A stretch of 23,919 nucleotides of DNA from CALECP01 sp964389925 (GTDB lineage Bacteria > Chloroflexota > Anaerolineae > Promineifilales > Promineifilaceae), in NCBI GenBank assembly GCA_964389925.1, contig CAYMGE010000092.1, positions 1 through 23,919 on the forward strand, in the 5' to 3' direction. The position numbers and the translations under genes were made by a program. Under the pieces are notes generated by a model, which was not told where the DNA came from, searched no databases, and saw only the letters and a list, made by a program, of their open reading frames with translations. Positions 7,612-15,875 of the stretch are shown here, one piece after another (position 1 is the first letter of the stretch; the number at the start of each line of letters is the position of its first letter).

Positions 7612-8835
7612 ATGACAACAGTACAGATAGAATCGGCCGAAGCATCCCCAACAATCATCACACGTCTCCGCGACAGCTCCATTATCCATCCGCTGCTTGC
7701 CTTTCTCATCACGCGCATCATCGTCTTTGTTGGTGGCTACTTGGGCGAAATAGCGATTCCCGGCGTGAACGGCGCGGGACTTTACCATGTTGCCCCCGAC
7801 AACGTGCTGCTAGACATTTGGGCAAGATGGGATAGTGCATTTTATCTGGGCATCGTCAACGAAGGATACAACTTCACACCCGGTCAAATCAGCAGCGCAG
7901 CCTTCTTTCCGCTGTATCCACTGCTCGTCAAATTGGTCAGCCTGATGACGGGAAATGTCTTGCTCTCAGGCGTGCTTGTCAGCAACGCCGCTTTGCTTGC
8001 CGGCCTCATCTTTCTCTACAAGCTCGCGGAACTCGAATTTGATGCCGAAACTGCTCAACGTGCCGTCTACTATATCGCCGCCTTTCCGACTGCTTTTTTC
8101 TTTAGCGCGGTCTACACGGAGAGTGTTTATCTGCTTGTCTCGGTTGCGGCCGTCTACTTTGCACGACGCAAGCTCTGGGCATGGGCAGCTCTCTTTGCGC
8201 TGTTAACCTCCGTCACACGCATTATCGGGCTGGGCATCTGGGGCATTGTCGGGCTGGAATGGCTTCGCACACACGGCTGGACATTGACGACGATCTATCG
8301 GGCTGAGGCATGGCGCAATCTGTGGCAAGGTCTCCGCACTGATTGGCATAATCTCGCAATCATTCTCACAGCACCGCTCGGCCTTCTAACACACATGCGC
8401 TTTCTCGGCAAGACGTTTGGCGACCCCATCGCATTTTGGACGATTCAATCAGCATGGGAGCGCGAGGATTTGGGGTTTGTCCGCATCATCATCCGCGATT
8501 TGACCCCCATCTTTAGCCAAAGTTTTGGCACGGGCGACATCTGGTGGCATGTTATCCTCGATCTGTCTGCTTTCTTTTTTGCCTTTATCGCTGCATTCTT
8601 CATCTGGCGCAAGCTCGGCGCGGGGTACGCCATCTACACGTGGCTTGGTGTTCTCGTCCCCGCAAACAGCGGCTCCGGCAGCATTTCGCGCTACATCCTT
8701 GTTTTGTTTCCCCTCTTTCTCATGCTCGGTTATTGGGGCAAGCAGCGACAACTGCACAACGCTTTCATCATCGGGTTTAGCTGCTTGCTTGGCATTCTAA
8801 CCACAATTTTTGTCAACTGGGTTTTTGTCGCCTAA
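7612..8835 (+). CDS. PIG-V-like mannosyltransferase, multi-pass membrane GT
   Basis: 407 aa, many hydrophobic helices. PIG-V family signatures are clear and in order: ARWDSAFYLGIVNEGY (71-86), FFPLYPLL (98-105), FPTAFFFSAVYTESVYLL (158-175) and SVTRIIGLGIW (200-210). The acidic residue of the first loop (RWDS) is the expected catalytic site of GT-C enzymes that use polyprenyl-phosphate mannose. The GT2 at 303-1073 could make that donor. It begins 2 bp after the preceding stop, so it is the last gene of the run. A specific acceptor cannot be given. Confidence 0.88.
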   Translation: MTTVQIESAEASPTIITRLRDSSIIHPLLAFLITRIIVFVGGYLGEIAIPGVNGAGLYHVAPDNVLLDIWARWDSAFYLGIVNEGYNFTPGQISSAAFFPLYPLLVKLVSLMTGNVLLSGVLVSNAALLAGLIFLYKLAELEFDAETAQRAVYYIAAFPTAFFFSAVYTESVYLLVSVAAVYFARRKLWAWAALFALLTSVTRIIGLGIWGIVGLEWLRTHGWTLTTIYRAEAWRNLWQGLRTDWHNLAIILTAPLGLLTHMRFLGKTFGDPIAFWTIQSAWEREDLGFVRIIIRDLTPIFSQSFGTGDIWWHVILDLSAFFFAFIAAFFIWRKLGAGYAIYTWLGVLVPANSGSGSISRYILVLFPLFLMLGYWGKQRQLHNAFIIGFSCLLGILTTIFVNWVFVA

Positions 8836-8853
8836 AAGACCCTAGCAAAACGG

Positions 8854-8859
8854 TATAAT
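8854..8859 (+). promoter_or_regulatory. Perfect TATAAT -10 box, leaderless-type spacing
   Basis: TATAAT ends 7 nt before the ATG at 8867, so transcription should begin at or within a base of the start codon. No Shine-Dalgarno sequence lies between them and no good -35 hexamer is present at 16-18 bp. Confidence 0.6.
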
Positions 8860-8866
8860 TGGCGAC

Positions 8867-9406
8867 ATGACAAAACAACGTTATGTCGCGTTTTTACGCG
8901 CAATCAATGTGAAAAATCGCTACGTCAAGATGGAGGCGTTGCGCGAGGCTCTCGCGTCGCTCAATTTTGAGTATGTCGAGACATATATCCAGTCGGGGAA
9001 CGTTATTTTTGAGACAGCAGCACGAGAATCGGCCGACATCGAATCTGAAATTGAAATCCGTTTGAAAGAGGCATTCGGCTTTGACGTGCCAACGATGGTA
9101 AGATCGGCCGAGACCGTTCGCACAATCTCCCAACGCGAACCCTTCGGCGAACGCAAAGACAACGTCAATCTCTACGTCTCTTTTCTCAAATCACTGCCAG
9201 ACGACTCGCTATGCGAAAAACTGTATACTCACGCCAATGAGATCGACCAATATCTCATCGAAGACGGACAACTCTACTGGCGGATGAATCGGGCGGGCGG
9301 CAATAGCAAAATGACTAATGCGCGAGTTGAGCGCATTTTGAAGACAGCGGCGACCCGTCGCAACGTGACATCTGTGCGTAAACTCGTCGCAAAACATTTA
9401 TCATAA
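8867..9406 (+). CDS. DUF1697 family protein
   Basis: 179 aa, the usual size for DUF1697. The N-terminus RYVAFLRAINVKNRYVKMEAL followed by VETYIQSGNVIFE (37-49) matches the family pattern, except that the common RGINVGG is RAINVKN here. The biochemical role of the family is not established, so none is proposed. It is probably transcribed leaderless from the TATAAT at 8854 and co-transcribed with the ferredoxin-like gene 8 bp downstream. Confidence 0.85.
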   Translation: MTKQRYVAFLRAINVKNRYVKMEALREALASLNFEYVETYIQSGNVIFETAARESADIESEIEIRLKEAFGFDVPTMVRSAETVRTISQREPFGERKDNVNLYVSFLKSLPDDSLCEKLYTHANEIDQYLIEDGQLYWRMNRAGGNSKMTNARVERILKTAATRRNVTSVRKLVAKHLS

Positions 9407-9414
9407 GAGACGCT

Positions 9415-10098
9415 ATGAACATCGAACGAGGTTTTCAGTTTTTGGCAGCAGGTGGGTTGAATTTGGCGGCCGTTTTTGATTGCGCGATGTTGCCAACAAA
9501 CATGCTCACAATGACGGATGATGTGCCGTGGAATGCGTATCAACGATTGGTGCTGGTGGGGCATGGCGGCCGACGTATGTGGGAAGCGTTGCAGGAAAAG
9601 GGCATGGCGGAAAATGATCCTGTCGATAGCTACAGCAGAGACCTCACACAACAATTTATCCACCGCTATCTGGACAACCCAAAAACGTACTGGCTTTATC
9701 CAAGCACACCGCACCTCGTGCCGTTGCAACAGCTCGGCGCGTTGGCGGGATGGAGTCATCCGTCACCTCTAGGCTTGGGGATAAGCCCTGTATTTGGCGT
9801 ATGGTTTGCCTATCGAGCGGCATTTTTGGTCGATGCAGATTTGCCATTACGACAGGTGTTACATCGGCCGTCCCCCTGTGATAGCTGTGTCGATAAGCCT
9901 TGTATCTCGACCTGTCCCGTCGGCGCAGTGAAAATGGGCGCGTTTGATGTGGCAGGCTGTTGGGGGTATCGTTCACAGCCGCAGTCACCTTGTCAAGATC
10001 GCTGCCTCTCGCGGATGGCTTGCCCCTATTTTCCCGAACATCGCTATTCTCTCGCACAGATTCAATATCATTACGGCATCAGTCTGCACATGACATAG
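9415..10098 (+). CDS. 4Fe-4S ferredoxin-domain protein related to the QueG C-terminal region
   Basis: 227 aa. A C-terminal cluster motif reads Cys155-x2-Cys158-x4-Cys163-x3-Cys167-Pro, followed by four more cysteines at 182, 193, 197 and 203, enough for two clusters. The end, FPEHRYSLAQIQYHY, resembles small ferredoxin proteins distantly related to epoxyqueuosine reductase QueG. No complete cobalamin-binding or catalytic domain is visible, so queuosine synthesis is not claimed. It follows the DUF1697 gene by 8 bp with AAGAGA as a likely ribosome-binding site. Confidence 0.65.
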   Translation: MNIERGFQFLAAGGLNLAAVFDCAMLPTNMLTMTDDVPWNAYQRLVLVGHGGRRMWEALQEKGMAENDPVDSYSRDLTQQFIHRYLDNPKTYWLYPSTPHLVPLQQLGALAGWSHPSPLGLGISPVFGVWFAYRAAFLVDADLPLRQVLHRPSPCDSCVDKPCISTCPVGAVKMGAFDVAGCWGYRSQPQSPCQDRCLSRMACPYFPEHRYSLAQIQYHYGISLHMT

Positions 10099-10139
10099 GT
10101 TAGCGGCAATTGCCTGATATAGGTTCGCAACTTTTAAGT

Positions 10140-10145
10140 TACAAT
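10140..10145 (+). promoter_or_regulatory. TACAAT -10 box, leaderless-type spacing before asnB
   Basis: TACAAT ends 6 nt before the ATG at 10152 and no Shine-Dalgarno sequence intervenes (CCCTCC is not one). This is the same arrangement as at 8854, so a leaderless transcript is likely. Confidence 0.5.
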
Positions 10146-10151
10146 CCCTCC

Positions 10152-12005
10152 ATGTGTGGCATAACTGGCGTGGTGGGCGCGGACATCTCCCCCAAACAAT
10201 TGACGAAAATTAACGACACGATGTGGCATCGCGGCCCCGATGACGGTCATCACTTTGTGGGTGACGGTGTGGGTTTGGCGGCGCGACGACTGGCGATCAT
10301 CGACCTTGCCGGTGGGCGGCAACCGCTGTGCAATGAAGATGGCAGCGTTTGGATCACATATAACGGGGAGGTATTTAACGCGCCACAATTACGCACCGAG
10401 CTTGAACAGCGCGGACATCGCTTTCAGACGCAGACCGATACGGAAGCGATTGTGCATGGGTATGAGGAATGGGGGGTTGAGATTATCGGCCGACTACGCG
10501 GCATGTTCGCCTTTGCCATTTGGGATGATCGTCGTAAACGCTTGCTCATAGCGCGGGATCGCTTTGGGATGAAGCCACTCTATTACGCGAAAAGTGGCAG
10601 GCAGTTTGCTTTTGGGAGTGAAGTTCGGCCGATCCTCACCGCCCTACCCCAACTCCCACGCAAACCGAATCATGAAGCCCTTTATCGCCTGTTTGAGATC
10701 GGTTATATCCCGACCCCGCACAGCGCATTTGAACATATCTACCAACTCCCTGCCGCCCATTATCTGATCCATGAGCAGGGTGATTTTTCGATTCATCGCT
10801 ACTGGCAGCCGGTATTTAGCGAACGAGGAGCCACAAACAGTAGGCGGTCGCTTGGTGAGTATACCGAGCAGTTTATGGAGAAGCTGCGCGATGCGGTGCG
10901 GGCATGGAAGCTGGCAGATGTGCCGGTGGGGTCGCTGTTGAGCGGTGGGCTGGATAGCAGCACGCTGGCGGCGTTGTTGACCGAGATCAGCGGGACGATC
11001 CACACGTTCAACATTGCATTTGATGCAGCGAGTCATGACGAATCGGCGCGGGCGCGCGAGGTAGCGCGAGCGATTGGCAGTGAGCATCATGAGCTGGGGT
11101 TTGGCTCGGCCGAATTTGACAAGCTGCCCCACATCGTCCGCCATCTCGAAGCTCCGCAGACGAGCATGACAAGCATCGCCATCTATCTGCTCTACCAAGC
11201 GTGCCGCGATGCGGGATTCAAGGTAATTTTAACGGGCGAAGGGGCAGATGAGCTATTGGGCGGCTATCACTGGTTTGATGGGGATCGACGCATTCGGCCG
11301 ATGCTCAAACTACCACAATTTAGCCGCTCGCTGCTTGCCAAACTCCCGCGCAACATCTCAGAGGCCGGTCGCCGCGTTCTCGCTCGTGGCGATACAAACC
11401 CGCTCTCTCGCTATCACCTCTGGCAACAAAGCAGCACATACGGCGACCGTCACTACTTGCTCAACTTCGGCACACAGCAACGTTCACCGCAATATACGAA
11501 CTGGCACGTTCCCGACAATTTCAGCCAACTTGAGCCGCTACACCAATTTCTGTACCTCGATTCGCAAACGCGCATGGTCGATTTTATCAACTTTGAGGTA
11601 GATCGCATGAGTATGGCAGCCTCTGTCGAAGCGCGTCCGCCGTTCTTAGATCATGAGCTATGGGAATTTTGTGTGGGGTTGCCGGCCGATGTAAAGCTCT
11701 CAAGTGCAGGAAACAAACTCGTTCTGCGGCAGGGTGCAAAGAGCTTGATTCCAGACAGCATTACAACGCGCAAGAAACAAGGGTTAGCGACACCACATGC
11801 TGACTGGTGGCGTAAAACGCTGCCAGCGTGGGCCGAAGAAGCAGTGCATCCAACCGCCTTGCGTGAAACCAACCTATTTGATATCGAGGCAGTGCAAGAA
11901 CTGCGAGAAGCACATCTGGAAGGATATGGCAATTTTAGTCAGATGTTGACAGGGATTTTGACAACGCAACTGTGGTGGGAGGCATTCATTACAACGCAAC
12001 CATGA
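10152..12005 (+). CDS. asnB: Asparagine synthetase, glutamine-hydrolysing
   Basis: 617 aa from the ATG at 10152. That start gives Met-Cys-Gly-Ile, so Cys2 becomes the N-terminal nucleophile of the glutaminase domain; the in-frame ATG-less extension upstream would bury it. The glutaminase half has HRGPDD (26-31) and NGEVFN (71-76). The synthetase half has the PP-loop SGGLDSS (264-270) and GEGADELLGGY. It makes asparagine (or amidates a related carboxylate) from aspartate, glutamine and ATP. AsnB-like enzymes also occur in glycan clusters, so the cellular substrate is not certain. The stop overlaps the next start as ATGA. Confidence 0.92.
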   Translation: MCGITGVVGADISPKQLTKINDTMWHRGPDDGHHFVGDGVGLAARRLAIIDLAGGRQPLCNEDGSVWITYNGEVFNAPQLRTELEQRGHRFQTQTDTEAIVHGYEEWGVEIIGRLRGMFAFAIWDDRRKRLLIARDRFGMKPLYYAKSGRQFAFGSEVRPILTALPQLPRKPNHEALYRLFEIGYIPTPHSAFEHIYQLPAAHYLIHEQGDFSIHRYWQPVFSERGATNSRRSLGEYTEQFMEKLRDAVRAWKLADVPVGSLLSGGLDSSTLAALLTEISGTIHTFNIAFDAASHDESARAREVARAIGSEHHELGFGSAEFDKLPHIVRHLEAPQTSMTSIAIYLLYQACRDAGFKVILTGEGADELLGGYHWFDGDRRIRPMLKLPQFSRSLLAKLPRNISEAGRRVLARGDTNPLSRYHLWQQSSTYGDRHYLLNFGTQQRSPQYTNWHVPDNFSQLEPLHQFLYLDSQTRMVDFINFEVDRMSMAASVEARPPFLDHELWEFCVGLPADVKLSSAGNKLVLRQGAKSLIPDSITTRKKQGLATPHADWWRKTLPAWAEEAVHPTALRETNLFDIEAVQELREAHLEGYGNFSQMLTGILTTQLWWEAFITTQP

Positions 12006-14846
12006 GTGACGAGCAGGACACAACTCACAACCAAGACGGCGGCGTTACTCTCAACAATAAGGGTCGGGCGACGATCCGTGATGTCATCGGTGGCAATCAA
12101 GTCACGTACAAATATTACGGTCAATCCGAACCAATCCCGCCAATAGAACGAGAACAAAAGGGTGACAAATCTCCTTACAAAGGGATGGCCTACTACACCG
12201 CAGCGGACAAAGATCGCTTCTTCGGCCGCGAAGCCATCACAAAAGAACTCGTCACCCGCCTAACCCGCAAAAACAATGATGAAGGTGTTTCGGGAAATCC
12301 TATTCCCGAAATAGTCCCCAACTTTTTGCCGATCATCGGCGTGTCGGGGAGTGGGAAATCGTCGCTAGTGCGGGCGGGGATCGTGCCAGCATTACCCGAA
12401 TCAGATTGGAAGATCAAGGTGGTCGTGCCGACGGCGCACCCACTCAAGGCGTTGGCGGCGGCGTTGAGCGACAGCATCAAGGAGCGGCGCGACCTGATCG
12501 ACATGATGCAGGAAGGGGATGAGCGCGTCCTCGACCTCGCCGTGCAGGACGTTCACAGCGCGGGCAAGCGATTTTTGCTCATCGTCGATCAGTTTGAGGA
12601 GCTATTCACGACGCTGCCCAAGCTGCTCAACCCCAACGACGAGAAGGAAAAAGCGAGGCGCGACGCTGCCAAGCAGGTACGCCAGCAGTTTATCGACAAC
12701 ATCTTTTATGCGCTCCGAGCATCCTCGCTAACAAGCGTCATCATCACGCTGCGGGCTGATTTTCTGTCGTACTGCTTTGACTATCCCACGCTGCGCGATG
12801 CGCTGGAGAAAAAGCCGAAGCTGCTTGCGGCGATGGATCAGCAGGAGCTAACCGACGCGATTCGTAAGCCGGCCGAGCAGTTGGCGTATGCGATAGGGGA
12901 TGAACTGGTGGGGCAGATTTTGCGCGACTGTGGGATTCGGCAAGTGGGGGATGCGGCCGATGCGGGGGTGTTGCCGCTGCTGTCGCACGCGCTCTACCAA
13001 ATGTGGGAACACGCCGAGAGTCGGGAGTTGACGCTGGAGGCTTACAGGGCGGCGGGGGGCGTGCAGGGGGCGATTGCGAAAACGGCCGATGCCGTCTACA
13101 AAAATCTGACGGCCGACGAGCAAGTACACGCCCGTCACATCTTCCTGCAACTGACCGAGTTGGGCGAGGGCAGCGAAGATACACGACGACGCGTCCCGCT
13201 CAAGACGCTGCTGGGCGAAGGGCGCAAACGACGCGACCTGCTGACGCGCCTGATGGATGAGCGGCTGATTACGACAGATGAGGATGATTTTGTCGCGGTG
13301 GCGCATGAGGCGTTGATACGAGAGTGGAGACTGCTGCGCGAGTGGGTTGATGAGGAGCGGGAGACGCTGCGCTTGGAGCGGCGGATTACGGATGACGCGA
13401 CAGAGTGGCGCAGGAGCGGTGAGGACACCTCGTTGCTCTATCATGGCACACGACTACAGCGTGCCATCGACTGGCTGATTGAAATCAACCCCACATTGTT
13501 TCCGCAGGAAAGTCACTTTATCCAAGCATCTCAGCAGCAAGCCGATGCACGCGAGCAAAGTGAACTGGCACAAGTGCAAGCATTAGCCAAAGCCAACAGC
13601 GTTGCGGCAACGGAAGCTAAATTGAGAAGTAGGCGAACGTTGCAGGGGTTAGCTGCCGCCGTTACGTTAGCGATTCTCGCCATATTTTTTGCGTTTCAGG
13701 CAAACAGCCGCGCGAATGAATCAGAACGACAATCGAGAATTTCGTTGGGGCTGTCGCTGGCGGCGTTGGCTCCGCAGCAAGCGGATGATGAGGTGGGGGA
13801 AGGTGACGAGTTAGCAACGCTGTTGGCGTTGGAGGCACTGCGCCTCAATCGAGACGAGATAGCGAACTTGGATGGCTATGTCGATGGTGCGCTGCGCCCG
13901 CTGTTGACGCAGCCGTACTTTGCCGTCGTTTTAGAGGGGCATTCTGCAACGGTGAGGTCGGTGGCGTTCTCGCCAGATGGGAAGCGGCTGGCAACGGGTA
14001 GCTCCGACCAAACGGTGCGGCTGTGGGAGGTGGACAATCCCGCGGCTGCCCCTGTCGTTTTAGCGGGGCATTCAGGTGGGGTGTTGTCGGTGGCGTTCTC
14101 GCCAGATGGGAAGCGGCTGGCAACGGGTAGCTTNNNNNNNNNNNNNNNNNNNNNNNNNNNNNNNNNNNNNNNNNNNNNNNNNNNNNNNNNNNNNNNNNNN
14201 NNNNNNNNNNNNNNNNNNNNNNNNNNNNNNNNNGTGTTGTCGGTGGCGTTCTCGCCAGATGGGAAGCGGCTGGCAACGGGTAGCTTCGGCCAAAGGGTGC
14301 GGCTNNNNNNNNNNNNNNNNNNNNNNNNNNNNNNNNNNNNNNNNNNNNNNNNNNNNNNNNNNNNNNNNNNNNNNNNNNNNNNNNNNNNNNNNNNNNNNNN
14401 NNNNGTGGGAGGTGGACAATCCAGCGGCTGCCCCCGTCGTTTTAGAGGGGCATTCAGATGCGGTGTGGTCGGTGGCGTTCTCGCCAGATGGGAAGCGGCT
14501 GGCAACGGGTAGCGGCGACGCGCTTGGCACAAGCGGTACGGTGCGGCTGTGGGAGGTGGACAATCCAGCGGCTGCCCCCGTCGTTTTAGAGGGGCATTCA
14601 GATTGGGTGTTGTCGGTGGCGTTCTCGCCAGATGGGAAGCGGCTGGCAACGGGTAGCTTCGACCAAACGGTGCGGCTGTGGCTGATCTCACTTGAGGAGA
14701 TGCAGCAGATTGCGTGTGGGTTGGTGCGGCGGAATTTGACGTGGGCGGAGTGGCGGCGGTTTTTGCCGACGGAGGAGATTTACAATCCGACGTGTCCGCA
14801 GTTGGGGATTGATGAGGATGATGTGCCAGAGGAGAATCGGCCGTGA
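12002..14846 (+). CDS. STAND-class NTPase with C-terminal WD40 propeller (nSTAND1-like), interrupted by gaps
   Basis: Start at 12002, inside the asnB stop (ATGA). A polar, glycine-rich head (1-60) precedes the P-loop NTPase, with Walker A GVSGSGKSS at about 113-121 and Walker B FLLIVDQFEEL at about 191-201. A membrane-type helix follows near 550-570, then WD40 repeats from about residue 643. The C-terminal segment (IACGLVRRNLTWAEWRRFLPTEE) is common in such proteins. The family comprises sensor ATPases, several of them in conflict and programmed-death systems; no effector domain is recognised here. The span is 2845 bp, not a multiple of three, because two N-runs have placeholder length; the frame changes only across the second gap. 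I see no real frameshift. Confidence 0.85.
14134..14233. other. Assembly gap (100 N) inside the WD40 array
   Basis: Flanking sequence is in repeat phase if 76 bp are missing, or 76 plus a multiple of 129. Exactly 76 consensus bases join the left edge to the right edge, so the 100 N is a placeholder. Confidence 0.9.
14305..14404. other. Assembly gap (100 N) inside the WD40 array
   Basis: The left edge (GTGCGGCT) and right edge (GTGGGAGG) abut exactly in the repeat consensus. The missing length should therefore be a multiple of 129 bp. The 100 N placeholder shifts the apparent frame. Confidence 0.9.
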
Positions 14847-14887
14847 GCTAGGGGCTGGGCAAGACAGTGCAGGTGTGACAAATACGC

Positions 14888-15217
14888 TTACCCACCAAAC
14901 AAAAGAATACCCAAAATAATCGCAACTAAAACGGCGCAAGCAAGGATAATCAAAACCCAGATCGGGAAAGCAGCATCATCTTCTTCAGCTTTTATCGACT
15001 CAGGGAGTGGGCTAGGAATTAGCTGCTTATATACAGGGCAATCCACGTGTGCATCCGCCAAGCAAAATGCTTCTTGGTGTTCAAGCTGTATGATTGCAGG
15101 TGGGTTCGCCTTGAAGCAAGTCGTTAGTTGAGCCGGAAAAGCGACACGAATTTCTTTATCTGATTCTAGCCCTCGATGAGGGCAGCCTAGATGCACTTTA
15201 GGATCGACTTGTTGCAT
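14888..15217 (-). CDS. Small four-cysteine, tail-anchored membrane protein
   Basis: 109 aa. The soluble part has four cysteines spaced C12-x21-C34-x17-C52-x7-C60, in the contexts GCPHRGL, TTCF, HQEAFCLAD and DCPVYKQ. A C-terminal hydrophobic helix (about 85-107) is followed by only two residues, so it is tail-anchored. A similar C-P-x-x-G-L … H-Q-x-x-x-C-L … C-P-V-Y block is one I associate with Chloroflexota proteins, sometimes next to LysM domains; metal binding or disulfides are both possible. It converges on the WD40 gene with a 41-bp gap. Function is unknown. Confidence 0.65.
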   Translation of the reverse strand: MQQVDPKVHLGCPHRGLESDKEIRVAFPAQLTTCFKANPPAIIQLEHQEAFCLADAHVDCPVYKQLIPSPLPESIKAEEDDAAFPIWVLIILACAVLVAIILGILLFGG

Positions 15218-15716
15218 TAAAATAACCTAGTTCAGGAGTAATCAAAGGTTAGGTACAGTTGGTTAAAACAGCCACCTAATTTGTCAGTTAAATCAAAAGC
15301 AGAGATGATAGAGGTAAGATAGTAGAGTACGTTATTCACTGCTAAACCGTCCGCATTATAGTTGAAAAGCCTATTTTCAACAAACATTAAGACAAGGCTT
15401 CGGCAAGATAGTCTCATCTGATTCGCCCTGTATAGGCATATACTGCAATATACACCCCTATATACACTATAAAATAAACAGTTTTCCTCTTCATCATGCT
15501 CATTGCTCTTTTGGCAGCTGATTCCAGCAACGCAAGCTAATACTGGTCGGCCGCCCATCTGACCAAGCGACAAAAGTCCCACCCCCTACCTCAAGATGAT
15601 GATCGCATCCTTACGCTGTGACAGACAATGACACTAGAACCAGCCCTTTCAGTCGTCGTTTATCAAAAACCCTGTAGCGTCGGGCGAAAGCCACAACGCG
15701 ACAAAATCAGTTTGGC
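15218..15716. other. Non-coding stretch, AT-rich
   Basis: About 500 bp with no gene I can support. A minus-strand frame at 15232-15582 has no recognisable domain and unconvincing composition. There is an imperfect GAAA-loop hairpin at about 15672-15701 (GTAGCGTCGGGC paired with GCCACAACGCGAC), and one CGGCCG at 15547. Confidence 0.5.
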
Positions 15717-15722
15717 TATAAT
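15717..15722 (+). promoter_or_regulatory. Perfect TATAAT -10 box upstream of a structured leader
   Basis: TATAAT in TTTGGCTATAATG. No clear -35 box lies at 16-18 bp. Transcription from about 15729 would give a leader of about 147 nt before the ATG at 15876. Confidence 0.5.
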
Positions 15723-15726
15723 GCAG

Positions 15727-15860
15727 CCTCATAAATTTTGAGGATTGTCTAAACAACCCTCAGCTAAAGCAGAGGGGTTGAAGACATTCCGCCGTTGGCA
15801 GCTGAAAGACTCGTCTATACTGAAAGTATACGGTTTCAACCGCTCCGCCTTCGGCGGACT
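15727..15860 (+). ncRNA. Candidate structured 5' leader with mutually exclusive hairpins
   Basis: Successive arms compete. CCTCA (15727-15731) pairs with TGAGG (15739-15743); GAGGATTG (15740-15747) pairs with CAACCCTC (15754-15761) with one G·U; the same CAACCCTC pairs with GAGGGGTTG (15772-15780) through a one-base bulge. Further down are a perfect TATACT-GAA-AGTATA repeat (15816-15830) and a TCCGCC-TTC-GGCGGA hairpin (15844-15858) just before the ribosome-binding site. It could be an attenuator or riboswitch-like leader, or the hairpin-rich end of an IS200/IS605-type or other interspersed element. No known riboswitch class is recognised. Confidence 0.45.
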
Positions 15861-15875
15861 AAAGAGAGCATGGAA

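Larger units (their letters stand above)
13961..14690 (+). repeat. Near-identical 129-bp WD40-encoding DNA repeats
   Basis: Units begin at 13961, 14090, 14243, 14472 and 14616. The first 42 bases are identical in all five, encoding VAFSPDGKRLATGS. The first pair are 129 bp (43 codons) apart and the last pair 144 bp apart, owing to a short insert (GDALGTSG). Residues that vary are few: the three positions around the Val before S-V-A-F (ATVR, GGVL, DAVW, DWVL) and the four or so after GS. Confidence 0.9.

Noticed and set aside
10110..10151. Upstream extension of asnB
   Set aside because: Cys must follow the initiator Met to serve as the glutaminase nucleophile, which only ATG 10152 provides.
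14076..14846. Apparent frameshift or second gene in the WD40 region
   Set aside because: The frame change falls exactly at the second N-run; the repeat length shows the N count is a placeholder.
15232..15582. Minus-strand open frame of 116 codons
   Set aside because: No recognised domain, no ribosome-binding site and Cys/Tyr-rich low-confidence composition in an AT-rich non-coding stretch.
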